This document shows positions 8,326 through 17,509 of a stretch of 64,000 nucleotides of DNA, in pieces (within the stretch, counting starts at the first letter, position 1; every line of letters begins with the position of its first letter). This DNA is from Candidatus Poribacteria bacterium (GTDB lineage: Bacteria; Poribacteria; WGA-4E; GCA-2687025), in contig JAPPNK010000029.1 in NCBI GenBank assembly GCA_028818695.1, positions 25,478-89,477 on the forward strand. Reading direction: 5' to 3'. The notes below the pieces were generated by a model, which worked only from the letters and a program-made list of their open reading frames with translations, did not search any database and was not told the DNA's origin. The translations under genes were made by a program, and so were the position numbers.

Positions 8326-9439
8326 GGCAGTTCCCGTTTCGCTGCGGTCGATCACTAAACGTTTCGGCGACATCGCAGCAGTCGACCGTTTGGACTTAGA
8401 GATACCGGAGGGGGAGCTGTTTTTTCTGCTCGGTCCGTCCGGTTGCGGCAAGACGACTCTTCTGCGCGCTGTCGCCGGATTTTACCACCCTGACGAGGGG
8501 GAAATCTACTTTGGGGAACGGCGCGTCACAGCGGAACCGCCGCATCGGCGCAACGCCGCAATGGTGTTTCAAAATTACGCCCTTTGGCCGCATATGAGCG
8601 TGTATCAAAACGTGGAGTACGGACTGAATATACGGAAGGTTGCGGCGGACGATAAAAAGCGGCGCGTCGAAGAAGCGCTCGACATTGTTCAGATGCTTCC
8701 ATACGCCAAGCGCAGCCCGAATCAGCTCTCCGGCGGTCAACAGCAGCGGATTGCTCTCGCGCGGGCGATCGTCATTGAGCCTGATGTGCTGCTGCTGGAC
8801 GAGCCGCTTAGCAATCTGGACGCAAAACTGCGCGACGAGATGCGCCAGGAGATCAAGCGCATTCACAACGAGCTGCGTGTGACGGCGATCTATGTCACGC
8901 ATGACCAGAAGGAGGCGCTGTCGCTTGCCGACCGCATCGCGCTCATGAGAGAGGGGCGTCTTGTGCAGGTCGGCTCACCGCGCGAGATTTACACAGAGCC
9001 GGCGAATGTTTTTGCGGCGCATTTTGTGGGCGAGACGAACTTCATTGAGGGGGTTGTGCAGGACAGATCGGAGCGCGGTTTGAAGGTAGAGACCGACATC
9101 GGGCAGGTGCGGACGGAGCGGACAGGCGATTTTCAGCCTGGGGAGAGGGCGGTTCTGTCGCTTCGCCCTGAGTCGATCGTCACGGATGCGGTTGCGGACG
9201 GGGAGGCGAATCGTTTTGAGGCGGTTGTGAAGAGTTCGGCGTATTTGGGTCATGTCGCGGAGCTGCTGCTGGCGGGGCCGGGCGGGGCGGAGTTGCGCGC
9301 GGCGGTGTTCAACCCAGGCGCAGGCGTCTTTCGCCCTGGCAAGCAAACCAACGCCTCTTTCAGCCCAAAAGACGCCATTCCGCTTCGCCCTGACGAGAAA
9401 AAGGCGGCGGAAAATGAAGCGGAGAGCGGCAGTGAGTAG
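8324..9439 (+). CDS. ABC transporter ATPase, CUT1 (MsmK/UgpC/PotA-like) type
   Basis: This is a 371-residue ATPase subunit with Walker A GPSGCGKTT (37-45), Q-loop Q83, signature LSGGQQQR (135-142), Walker B LLLDE (156-160) and H192. A C-terminal TOBE-like regulatory domain starts near residue 235. The sequence belongs to the group energising sugar, glycerol-3-phosphate, polyamine or iron importers. No permease or binding-protein gene adjoins it. A transporter lacking an ATPase is encoded at 20.2-24.3 kb and is a possible partner (inference). The start was moved 36 bases into the open frame, to the ATG with GGAG upstream and a promoter just before it. The gene ends inside the overlapping glutaredoxin-like gene. 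Confidence 0.92.
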   Translation: MAVPVSLRSITKRFGDIAAVDRLDLEIPEGELFFLLGPSGCGKTTLLRAVAGFYHPDEGEIYFGERRVTAEPPHRRNAAMVFQNYALWPHMSVYQNVEYGLNIRKVAADDKKRRVEEALDIVQMLPYAKRSPNQLSGGQQQRIALARAIVIEPDVLLLDEPLSNLDAKLRDEMRQEIKRIHNELRVTAIYVTHDQKEALSLADRIALMREGRLVQVGSPREIYTEPANVFAAHFVGETNFIEGVVQDRSERGLKVETDIGQVRTERTGDFQPGERAVLSLRPESIVTDAVADGEANRFEAVVKSSAYLGHVAELLLAGPGGAELRAAVFNPGAGVFRPGKQTNASFSPKDAIPLRPDEKKAAENEAESGSE

Positions 9440-9743
9440 CGGACAGAGCGCCTTAACCAAAAAAGAGAACGGAAAAGAAGCTCTGCTGCTGGAGATATAC
9501 GGCAAGGAGGAATGCCCGCTGTGCGACAAGGCGGAGCGGGCGGTCAACGAAACGCTGCGGAAGCTGGACGGGATACCGATACGGCTGGTGAAGCATGACA
9601 TTGAACGGGACGCGGCGCTCTTTGAGCGGTATCAGTGGCTCATTCCCGTTGTGCATCTGAACGGGGAGCAGGCGGCGCTGTACCGCGTCAACAAGCGCGC
9701 CCTGACGAAGCGGATACGGCGCGCATGGAAAAGCGTCCGCTGA
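9432..9743 (+). CDS. Glutaredoxin-like (DUF836-type) thiol protein
   Basis: A protein of about 103 residues with a thioredoxin-fold start: LEIYGKEECPLCDKAERAV provides a CPLC redox motif, and the later WLIPVVHLNG matches the cis-proline region of glutaredoxin-like proteins. A role as a small cytoplasmic disulfide reductase is likely from the family. The GTG at 9432 is preceded by GGAGAG and overlaps the ATPase stop by 8 bases. An ATG at 9414 (MKRRAAV) is an alternative start. Confidence 0.75.
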   Translation: MSSGQSALTKKENGKEALLLEIYGKEECPLCDKAERAVNETLRKLDGIPIRLVKHDIERDAALFERYQWLIPVVHLNGEQAALYRVNKRALTKRIRRAWKSVR

Positions 9744-9774
9744 AAAGGCGGAACGCGGCACGAAAGGAAATACA

Positions 9775-10443
9775 ATGGCTCAGTTTGAATACACGCGCAT
9801 CGTGGATTTGTCCTATCCGGTGGACGCGGACGCTCCGCGCGAGATGCCGATCGGTCCGCCGAAGTTGTACCATACGGCGACGATGCAAAAGGACGGCTAT
9901 TTTGAGTCGCGGATCGATCTGTCGGGGCATTGTTCGACGCATATCGACACGCCGTCGTTGATGTACCGGGACGGTTACTCGGCTGAAGGGATCGACGTGG
10001 AGCGGCTGGCGGGAGAGGCGGCTCTTGTGGATGTGTCGGGCAGGGCGCTGGGGAGCGTCCTCGACACGGAAGCGTTTCAGGCGTGGGAGGACGCGGGGGG
10101 AGATCTCGGCGGGCGGCGCATCGCGTTTGTGAAGACCGGCATGGAGGCGCATTTTGGGGAGAAGGCGTATAACCATAACTGGATCGGCTTGAACGGAGAC
10201 GGGGCGCAGTGGCTGGTGGACAGGGAGATTCAGCTGGTCGGGATCGATTCGTGCGCCATTGAGAGCGTTTGGGGTCCGCGGGACAACTTTCCCGCGCACC
10301 ATACGTTTTTGCGCAACGGAATTCCGATTGTGGAGAATTTGCGCGGCTTGGACGCTCTGCCGGATCGCTTTTTTACGGTGGTTTCGCCGATGAAGTTGTC
10401 GAATTCGTCAGGATCTCCCGCACGCGTTTTTGCGTTTTTGTGA
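9775..10443 (+). CDS. Cyclase/kynurenine-formamidase-like metal hydrolase
   Basis: This 222-residue protein belongs to the putative cyclase family (PF04199). It has the metal-binding HCSTHIDTP motif (HxxTHxDxP) at about residues 52-60, the N-terminal DLSYPVDADAP pattern, and VGIDSCAIES near residue 155. Family members hydrolyse amides or lactones such as N-formylkynurenine or act on isatin. The substrate here is not evident. The start has AAAGGA 6 bases upstream. The gene lies 31 bp after the glutaredoxin-like gene and is probably co-transcribed with it and the ATPase. Confidence 0.85.
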   Translation: MAQFEYTRIVDLSYPVDADAPREMPIGPPKLYHTATMQKDGYFESRIDLSGHCSTHIDTPSLMYRDGYSAEGIDVERLAGEAALVDVSGRALGSVLDTEAFQAWEDAGGDLGGRRIAFVKTGMEAHFGEKAYNHNWIGLNGDGAQWLVDREIQLVGIDSCAIESVWGPRDNFPAHHTFLRNGIPIVENLRGLDALPDRFFTVVSPMKLSNSSGSPARVFAFL

Positions 10444-10467
10444 GGTTGCCGGAGCGGAATGGCGAAT

Positions 10468-13400
10468 CTAACGAACGACTGCCAGCTTTCCGAACCGCCG
10501 CTTTCCGTTCCATTCAACCGCAAAAATATAGACGCCGGGGGCGACAGGTTCCGAGCGCGCGTTCCGAAGGCTCCACTCCCAAAACGAAACGCCCGGCGCG
10601 GGAGAGCCGTCTGCCGCGCGTTGTCCGTCTGCGCCGTAGATGGAAACCTGCGCGCCCGGCGGCAGTCTGTCAAAACGAACGCGCGCCGGCCCGCGCGAAA
10701 CCGACGCTGGATTCGGATAAACGCGCGCGCGGCTCAAATCGGAATAGACAAGCGGCTCCGGCGGAGCGTAATGAAACGAAACGGAAGAACGGGACGAGTC
10801 TAACGGCATCCCCGCCTGACTGCGCGACAGACGCGGCGTTGACGCGCGAACCGTATAATCGCCCGCTTCCAACGGCCTGTCGAGCGTCAAGATGAGGCGG
10901 CGGGAGCCGAACGAGCTCAACGCGGAGCGCGCCTCCCATAAAACTCCCTCCTGCGACGAAACGGCGTAGCGGCCGCCTCCGCCCATCGGCTCCGTAAACA
11001 GCAGGCGCAAGCGGTCGGCGGCGACCGCCTCTGCCGATTCCAGCCCCGGCTGCCGCGACACGACTGCCGCCGCCCTGTTTGAACGCGAAAAGCCGGACAC
11101 TGCCTGATACACATAGGTCGACCCGACCGAGACGCCGCCGTCCAGATACTCGCCGCCGGCGACGCCCGACGCGATGCGCCGCATCGCCCCGCCGTTGTCC
11201 GCCCTGAAGATGTCCGCTTTGTCGTTCGGTTCCGGTTGAATCCATGTCAAGCGCGCCGTCTGTTCATCGATCGGCTCCGCTTTGAGAAAAAACGGCGCGT
11301 CGGCGCGCATCGGGTCTGGCTCCGGCAGCGTCATGCGCAGCCCTGCGCTTGTGTCAAAAACAAGCGTCGACTCCGCGCCGAAATCTTCCAAAAACACGGG
11401 AGACGCGCCCAGCCGAATCGGCGACGACCAGACCAGCGCGCCCTCTTTTAAGACATACGCCCATCCGCCCGCCGCAACCGCCACCTCTCCCGACGGCGAC
11501 GCCGTCAAACGGGATTCGGTCCTGTTGCCCGCCGCCCAGAGCGGTTCAAACGACTCATCCTGCGCAAAAGCGCCGTTCCGCCAGCGGTATAAAACGACCG
11601 CGGCGAGCGGTCCCATCCGTTCATCCTCGCCCAGGATGACCGCCCCGTCCTGCCCCGCTGTCGCCGCCGCCCAAACGCGCGTGAACGGAAGCCGCTGCGT
11701 CTGCGCCTGGCGCAGCTGTCCGCCTTCATACTCAAAACTGACAAGATCGCCGTCCAGATCGGCGACCGTCAAGCGGGGCGCGCCGTCCGCCTCCAGCGCG
11801 ATAAGCCCGCGCGCGATCCAGTTCTCCCCCTCCGTCTCAATGCGAAGAATCGATGTGAACGCAAAATCGTTCCCCGCCGGCGCCGCGACCGCAATCTCCG
11901 ATGAGCCGCGCCTTGCGGCGATCTCCGGGCGTCCGTCCCCGTCCAGGTCCACATAACGCGCCCCGTAGACGTTGTCTCCAACCTCGCGCCGGACGGACGG
12001 AAACGCCCCCTTCTCCGCCGCTTCATACGCAACGAGCGCGCCTTCCTCCAAACCGACGACCTCCAAAAGCCCGTCCCCGTCCGCGTCGCCGATGTCCAAC
12101 GGCGTGAACGCGGTTGGAAATTGATGCGCAGAACGCAAGCCGAGTATCTCGTTCAGCTCATAAATCTGCGTCATCCGAAGGCCGCCGGGGGCGCCGCCGA
12201 CAATCTCCGGGACGCCGTTGCCGTTGAAGTCGACGACGCGGCGCGCGATGTCGAGCGACGGAAGCCGTCTTGTGAATCGATCCGTTCTGCTGTACGGATT
12301 TGGAACATGCGGCGACAGGTTTGCCGCGCCCGACCGTTTCAGCTCCAGACCTGCCAGGTTGCGGGCGCGGAACGTGTAAGAAACGGTTCCCTCCGCCTCC
12401 ACCGACGAAAGAAGCTGACGGGTTGGAGCCGCGTTTCGCAGCGCCGGCCCCCCTTCAAATGCATACTCAATGAACGACTCGTCGTCCAGAACGCACCAAG
12501 CGATGCGCCTCAACAGCCCGCCCGACAGCGCCGACGCAAAGAGCGGCTCTTCCGCCCCGTCCCTGATAAAAGGAGAACTTTGCAGGCGCGGCGGCGTCCT
12601 ATCGACAACAATGAGGCGGTGGTCGCGCGCGGTTCGCCCCTCTGCGTCCATAGCCTCTAGACGCAGCAGATACTCGCCTTCCGGCAGGTTGGAGGTTGAC
12701 CAGAGATGCTCAACGCGCCTGTCTCCGCCCCGTTTTTCGATCAGCTGTTCAAAAACTTCAGGCGCTCGTCCGCTTCCATACAGAAGGCGCCAGCCTGCGT
12801 ATCTCGGTCCGCCCGTCCATCCTGTCACGCGCAGCGACTCGGCGGCTCCGGGCGGCGTACGCGGGTCGATCTCGGCGACAAGCGACTCGCTGGCAAGCAG
12901 CGCCTGATACACATTCAGCTTTCGGACGCCTAGAAGCGCCCGCTCCTCAACGAGCGCGTCCGCGGACGCTTTCAAAATCGACGCGATTTCGGCGGCGCGC
13001 AGCGCGGGGCGCTTCGCCTTCATCAACGCCGCCGCGCCGGACACATGCGCCGCCGACATGGAGGTGCCGCTCAAACGGCGCAGCCCCTCGTTCAGATGCA
13101 GGCTAACAATGTTGGAGCCGGGAGCCGCCAGATCCGCCGCCGCATAGCCGCTTGTGAACGACGCGGCGGAGCCTTCAATGTCCGAAGCGGCGACCGCAAA
13201 TGTTTCAGGAAATGCGGCGGGGTAACGTATGCCTAAATCGCCCCTGTTTCCGACAGCGGCGGACATGAAAACATCCAGCGAATGCGCGTAACGTATCGCG
13301 TCCAGCAGCACAAATGAGCTGCCTTCGCTTCCCCAGCTCATATTGATGATGTCCGCGCCGTTCTCGGCGGCATAGACGATCGCCTCAGCCGAATCGTCCG

Positions 13401-14247
13401 ACTGCAGGCCGACGCCGGAAACCGCCCCGGCAAAACCCGACCGCAGCGCCATCAACTTACAGCGCCATGCGACGCCGGCAATGTGCTTCCCGTTGTCCGG
13501 ACGCGCGAGAACGATCCCCGACACATGCGTACCATGCCCCGTCTCGTCCTGCGGCTCCGGGTCGGGGTTTTGAAAATCGCCCCTTGCCAAGACCGTCGGC
13601 GCGTGCGTGAAATCCCACCCGACGATGTCGTCCACATACCCGTTTCTGTCGTCGTCCAGCCCGTTTCCATCGATCTCATCGGCGTTTGTCCAAAACTGCC
13701 CCTGAAGATCGGGATGCTTCAAATCCGAGCCTGAATCGATGACGGCGACGACAACGGAACTCTCCCCCTTCTCAACGCTCCACGCCCTTGGCATCTGTAT
13801 GTCGCGCAGGTTCCACAGGTTTTCCCACTCCGGGTCGTTCGGGATCGTCTCATCCTCGCAGGGCCGCAGTATCCAGTTCGGTTCCACCCAGACCGTCCAT
13901 GTCTGCCTTTCATAATACTGCCGCGCTTGGTCAAGATCAACGCTCTTTTTTGTCGGTTTAAATCGGAGCCGCCAGGTGCGCTCAAGCCGTTTTCGAAGCG
14001 AGGCGCTGCGCCGCGGAAGATTTCTGCTTTTATTTGAATTGAAAGGCAACAGCCGCTCCGCCGACTCGATCGTCCATCCAGGCGGCGAGTGCGAAGCGGG
14101 GTTGCGGTCGTCCGCCGTCTGTATCAGAAGCTCCCAAGGCGCCGACTCTTGGAGCGAAACGGAGGCGGCGTATGCGGACGCCGTTAAAAAAAACGCCAAC
14201 AGAGCCGCCGCGCAGCTTTTCACCACCAGCCGATCAGCTTCCACCAT
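10468..14247 (-). CDS. Secreted subtilisin-like (S8) protease with FG-GAP-like region and C-terminal sorting domain
   Basis: A protein of about 1259 residues with a signal peptide (KSCAAALLAFFLTASAYA) and a peptidase S8 domain. The catalytic triad is visible as D171 (AVIDSGSD), H238 (GHGTHVSG) and S396 (SGTSMSAA), with oxyanion N334. After Ig-like segments come FG-GAP/VCBS-like repeats rich in D-x-D-G-D (DIGDADGDG, DLDGDG). A fibronectin-type stretch follows, and then a C-terminal domain starting VYPNPASVSRG and ending FGKLAVVR that resembles type IX secretion or FlgD-like sorting domains. The ATG at 14247 has GGAGG upstream but overlaps the upstream gene by 28 bases. A GTG at 14223 giving a GTGA overlap would make a more typical signal peptide. 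Confidence 0.9.
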   Translation of the reverse strand: MVEADRLVVKSCAAALLAFFLTASAYAASVSLQESAPWELLIQTADDRNPASHSPPGWTIESAERLLPFNSNKSRNLPRRSASLRKRLERTWRLRFKPTKKSVDLDQARQYYERQTWTVWVEPNWILRPCEDETIPNDPEWENLWNLRDIQMPRAWSVEKGESSVVVAVIDSGSDLKHPDLQGQFWTNADEIDGNGLDDDRNGYVDDIVGWDFTHAPTVLARGDFQNPDPEPQDETGHGTHVSGIVLARPDNGKHIAGVAWRCKLMALRSGFAGAVSGVGLQSDDSAEAIVYAAENGADIINMSWGSEGSSFVLLDAIRYAHSLDVFMSAAVGNRGDLGIRYPAAFPETFAVAASDIEGSAASFTSGYAAADLAAPGSNIVSLHLNEGLRRLSGTSMSAAHVSGAAALMKAKRPALRAAEIASILKASADALVEERALLGVRKLNVYQALLASESLVAEIDPRTPPGAAESLRVTGWTGGPRYAGWRLLYGSGRAPEVFEQLIEKRGGDRRVEHLWSTSNLPEGEYLLRLEAMDAEGRTARDHRLIVVDRTPPRLQSSPFIRDGAEEPLFASALSGGLLRRIAWCVLDDESFIEYAFEGGPALRNAAPTRQLLSSVEAEGTVSYTFRARNLAGLELKRSGAANLSPHVPNPYSRTDRFTRRLPSLDIARRVVDFNGNGVPEIVGGAPGGLRMTQIYELNEILGLRSAHQFPTAFTPLDIGDADGDGLLEVVGLEEGALVAYEAAEKGAFPSVRREVGDNVYGARYVDLDGDGRPEIAARRGSSEIAVAAPAGNDFAFTSILRIETEGENWIARGLIALEADGAPRLTVADLDGDLVSFEYEGGQLRQAQTQRLPFTRVWAAATAGQDGAVILGEDERMGPLAAVVLYRWRNGAFAQDESFEPLWAAGNRTESRLTASPSGEVAVAAGGWAYVLKEGALVWSSPIRLGASPVFLEDFGAESTLVFDTSAGLRMTLPEPDPMRADAPFFLKAEPIDEQTARLTWIQPEPNDKADIFRADNGGAMRRIASGVAGGEYLDGGVSVGSTYVYQAVSGFSRSNRAAAVVSRQPGLESAEAVAADRLRLLFTEPMGGGGRYAVSSQEGVLWEARSALSSFGSRRLILTLDRPLEAGDYTVRASTPRLSRSQAGMPLDSSRSSVSFHYAPPEPLVYSDLSRARVYPNPASVSRGPARVRFDRLPPGAQVSIYGADGQRAADGSPAPGVSFWEWSLRNARSEPVAPGVYIFAVEWNGKRRFGKLAVVR

Positions 14248-15635
14248 AAACCTCCAACGCCGAGCCAGACCGCCATATGCATGAGCGAGACGGCGAAGCC
14301 TGTTTTGAACCAGCGTGGAGCCGGCACATATCTGAAGCTGAAATAGATCACGAACGGGCCGGTGGAGTAGTTGGTCAGGCAGCCGCACAGGTTAGAGAAG
14401 TAGGCGATGAGCGCGACGGACGCCATCGCAGGGGCGCCGGCGCCTGCCGCCGCCGAAAGGAAAACGCCCGCCAGCGCCATGATATGCCCCGTCAACATCG
14501 AGAAGCCGTACATCGAGTAAAAATAGACGACCGCCAAGACGACAATCGCCGCCGTTGCGCCGAAACCGGACGCCCATCCGCCGACCTGATCGCCGAACCA
14601 GCTCGCGACGCCTTTTTCGCGCAGCAGGGTCGCCATCGACAGCAGCCCGCCGAGCCATACCACCGCGTCCCATGCCGAGCTGTTCTTGATGACGGCGCTC
14701 CAATCTTCAAAGCCCGTCAACAGAAGCGCCGCGACGCCGAGCCATGCGACCTCCGTTGAACCCAGCCCATGCAGGTATTTATGCGTCGCCCATAGAAAAA
14801 TCATTCCCGCGAAAATGACGCCGATTCCGATCTCCCGCCGCGACCAGGGACCCATCTCTTCCAGCTGGAGGCGGGCGGCTTTTTGGGCGGGGCGCGTGTC
14901 CTCAACCGTCGGCTTTGTGAGCCAGCGTATGAACCATGGCAAAATCCCAAGCCCGAACAGACCTGGCATCAACGCCCCCCATGCCCATGTCGCCCATGTG
15001 AATTCGACGTTCAAAACATCCTTTGCCGCGTCTTGAACGAGAGGGTTCGCCGCCATGCCGGTTAGAAACATCGCGGCGGCGATCAGGTTTGCGTGGGCGC
15101 CGAGCTGGATCAGATACTGCCCCGCCCGCTCCGAATTTTTGTCAGGATGCGAGTCCAGCGCCTCCGCGAGAGAGCGCACAATCGGCGACAGGACGCCGCC
15201 GCCCCGCGCCGTGTTGGAGGGTATCGCCGGACCGAGAATCAGTTCCGCGCCGCAGACCGCATACCCAAGTCCGATCATGGAGCCGCCCCACTTGTCGACG
15301 AGCGTCAGCGCGATGCGTTTGCCTAAGCCCGATGTGACGACCGCGTTCGCAAACAGAAACGCCGCCGCGACGAGCCAGACGACCGAGTCGCCGTACCCGG
15401 CGAGCGCTTCCTTTTTGTCTACCGTTTGCGTCGTCATCAGCGCGGCGAGGCCGAAAACGACCGCCGCTCCCATCGGAAACGGGCGCAGTATGAGCGCCGC
15501 GATGACGCCCGCGAAGACGCCGAGTATGCGCCACGCCTGCGTTTCAAGCCCCATCGGCGTCGGCATGAACCAGATCAAAAGCGTCAACAAGACGCAAGCC
15601 GCCAGCCCCGCCCATCGTCTCGATTGTTCGTTCAC
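14220..15635 (-). CDS. DASS/SLC13-family sodium-coupled anion symporter
   Basis: A polytopic membrane protein of about 471 residues with roughly 12 hydrophobic segments. It has the duplicated helix-hairpin motifs of divalent anion:Na+ symporters, for example the segment ending ILGPAIPSNTARGGGVLSPI and the later NLCGCLTNYSTGPFVIYF. It probably imports dicarboxylates, sulfate or related anions. Start: the frame opens further up, and ATG 15650 is possible. However, the promoter upstream predicts a transcript start near 15661, and GTG 15635 is preceded by GGGAGAGG, so the GTG is preferred. Its stop overlaps the protease gene's start region. Confidence 0.88.
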   Translation of the reverse strand: MNEQSRRWAGLAACVLLTLLIWFMPTPMGLETQAWRILGVFAGVIAALILRPFPMGAAVVFGLAALMTTQTVDKKEALAGYGDSVVWLVAAAFLFANAVVTSGLGKRIALTLVDKWGGSMIGLGYAVCGAELILGPAIPSNTARGGGVLSPIVRSLAEALDSHPDKNSERAGQYLIQLGAHANLIAAAMFLTGMAANPLVQDAAKDVLNVEFTWATWAWGALMPGLFGLGILPWFIRWLTKPTVEDTRPAQKAARLQLEEMGPWSRREIGIGVIFAGMIFLWATHKYLHGLGSTEVAWLGVAALLLTGFEDWSAVIKNSSAWDAVVWLGGLLSMATLLREKGVASWFGDQVGGWASGFGATAAIVVLAVVYFYSMYGFSMLTGHIMALAGVFLSAAAGAGAPAMASVALIAYFSNLCGCLTNYSTGPFVIYFSFRYVPAPRWFKTGFAVSLMHMAVWLGVGGLWWKLIGWW

Positions 15636-15667
15636 AGCCTCTCCCGCCATCGCCTCTGTTGAGGGAG

Positions 15668-15696
15668 AGTATCGCACACTTCCGCGCGCTTGACAA
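15668..15696 (-). promoter_or_regulatory. Sigma-70-type promoter for the symporter gene
   Basis: On the minus strand TTGTCA (15691-15696) and GATACT (15668-15673) are 17 bases apart. The predicted start near 15661 leaves a 26-base leader to the GTG start of the symporter gene. Confidence 0.55.
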
Positions 15697-15810
15697 ACAA
15701 CCTGGCGAGCCGCATAATGAACATACCAATCGCGGATCATGGACGCCAAGCAGCAGCGGATGGTTTTTAATTTGCGGGAGAATTAAGATGCCGATAAGGG
15801 CGTCGGGCAA

Positions 15811-17016
15811 ATGAACAACCCTAGACGATTTCCGCCTGTTCCATTCAATCCGGAGGTGTTGCGTTGGGCGCGCGAAAGCCTAAACCTCTCGTTGGAGGAA
15901 GTGGCGCGGCGCATGAAAAAGACTGCCAACGATGTCGAGGCTTGGGAACGCGGGGAGGCGTCCCCTACATATGTTCAACTTGAGAAGTTGGCGTATAAAA
16001 TTTACAAGCGTCCGCTCGCGCTCTTTTTCTTTCCTGAGGTACCAGATGAGGAGCCGATTCAGCAGTCGTTCAGAACCTTGCCGGAGGCGGAGCTGAAGCG
16101 TCTGTCGCCAAGAATGATTGAACTCATGCGGAAGGCGAAAACGCTGCAGATGAATCTTTCGGAGCTCTACAAAGGGAGGAATCCGTCCGCGCGTCCTATT
16201 TGGCGGAGTCTTCGTTTCGGGCGTTCAGACAATCCAGACGACAGGGCAAAAGCGGCGCGAAACGATCTTGGAATTGATCTCTCCGAGCAGCAGAGCTGGA
16301 TGGATAACGACATTGCGCTCAAGCGCTGGAGACGGTCGCTAGAAGAGCGCGGCGTCTTCGTATTCAAAGATTCGTTCAGATCTCCTGGCAGGAAGTTGGG
16401 GGAAGACGCTGAAAGCGGCGAGAGCGTTTTTTCGGGCTTCTGCCTGCACGACGATGAGTTTCCGGTCATCTACGTCAACAACAACGATGCCAAAACGCGG
16501 CAGATATTCACGCTCTTTCATGAGCTGGCGCATCTGTTGATGGGCGTCAACGGGGTACTTCCCGACTACGGCAACAAGATCGCCTATTCAAACAACGCCG
16601 AATGGATTGAGCCGTTGTGCAACCGCTTTGCCGCTGAGTTTCTTGTCCCGGCGCAAGACTTTAAAGCGCGCTCCGAGGGGCATGCTGTCAATAAAGACAA
16701 GGTAGAGAAATGGGCTGCGTTATACAGCGTCAGCCGCGAGACGATCCTGCGCCGCTTACTTGATTGGGGTCGCGTAAGCCCGCAAGATTACGCTCAACAA
16801 TCGCGGATATGGATAAATCAAAAGAAAAAAAGCGGGAAAGGCGGCTCATATTATAACAATATCATTGCATATCTAGGAGAGCGGTATATTGAGACCGTTT
16901 TCGATCGGTATGATGACGGGGCTATTTCTATGGAAGAAACCGCAGATTATTTGAATCTGAAGGCGTCCCAAATTGTTGCATTAGAAGAAAAGATAGCGGA
17001 CAGAAGCAGAGGCTAG
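15811..17016 (+). CDS. XRE-family regulator fused to ImmA/IrrE-type metallopeptidase
   Basis: This 401-residue protein starts with a Cro/C1-type helix-turn-helix (residues about 15-75, SLNLSLEEVARRMKKTANDVEAWERG). It continues into an ImmA/IrrE (DUF955) domain whose zinc motif is TLFHELAHLLMG (HExxH), with the downstream glutamate region EPLCNRFAAEFLVP. The family couples DNA binding to site-specific proteolysis and is frequent in mobile and toxin-antitoxin-like loci. Here it precedes a PIN-domain gene by 2 bp, which supports a two-gene module in which this protein would regulate or neutralise the PIN protein (inference). The DNA is somewhat richer in A/T than the flanks. Confidence 0.88.
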   Translation: MNNPRRFPPVPFNPEVLRWARESLNLSLEEVARRMKKTANDVEAWERGEASPTYVQLEKLAYKIYKRPLALFFFPEVPDEEPIQQSFRTLPEAELKRLSPRMIELMRKAKTLQMNLSELYKGRNPSARPIWRSLRFGRSDNPDDRAKAARNDLGIDLSEQQSWMDNDIALKRWRRSLEERGVFVFKDSFRSPGRKLGEDAESGESVFSGFCLHDDEFPVIYVNNNDAKTRQIFTLFHELAHLLMGVNGVLPDYGNKIAYSNNAEWIEPLCNRFAAEFLVPAQDFKARSEGHAVNKDKVEKWAALYSVSRETILRRLLDWGRVSPQDYAQQSRIWINQKKKSGKGGSYYNNIIAYLGERYIETVFDRYDDGAISMEETADYLNLKASQIVALEEKIADRSRG

Positions 17017-17018
17017 AC

Positions 17019-17507
17019 TTGACCGTTTATGTTTTTGATACCGGCCTGTTCATTACCTTCTTCAGTTACTATTATCCAAACATATTCCCTTCTCTCTGGG
17101 AACGCTTTAATGAAACGTTAGCGAGAGGCCGCATAACCTCGACGCGCGAGGTGTTCAACGAGCTGGGAAGACATGGCGATTCCGATATGGACTGGTGTCG
17201 AGAGCATAAGGAACTATTTCCAACGCCAACCGTTAGCGAGGGCGCATTCGTCAGTGAAATTTTCAAAGTTTCGCGTTTTAAGGAGATGGTGACCAAAAAG
17301 AATGTCATTGACGGCAGACCAATCGCAGATCCATTCGTCATTGCGCGGGCAAAACATCTCTCTGACAGAGGAATATCTTCTTGCGTCGTTACAACTGAAA
17401 AGAAAAGGACGCCGACCGGGTCTAAAATTCCGAATGTATGCGAACATTTCGGTATAGACTGCGTAAACCCAGAAGGCTTTATGGAGCGCGAAAACTGGCG
17501 TTTCTGA
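17019..17507 (+). CDS. PIN-domain (DUF4411-like) protein
   Basis: This 162-residue protein has PIN-type acidic residues: an initial VYVFDTG, then E in TSTREVFNEL, and DGRPIADPFVIA with conserved aspartates, followed by VVTTEKK. Such proteins are usually metal-dependent RNases. The start is TTG at 17019, with AGAGG 6 bases upstream and only 2 bp after the XRE-ImmA stop. It is convergent with the Rieske gene, with 2 bp between the two stops. By context this is the likely toxin or effector half of the module. No activity can be shown from the sequence alone. Confidence 0.8.
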   Translation: MTVYVFDTGLFITFFSYYYPNIFPSLWERFNETLARGRITSTREVFNELGRHGDSDMDWCREHKELFPTPTVSEGAFVSEIFKVSRFKEMVTKKNVIDGRPIADPFVIARAKHLSDRGISSCVVTTEKKRTPTGSKIPNVCEHFGIDCVNPEGFMERENWRF

Positions 17508-17509
17508 GG

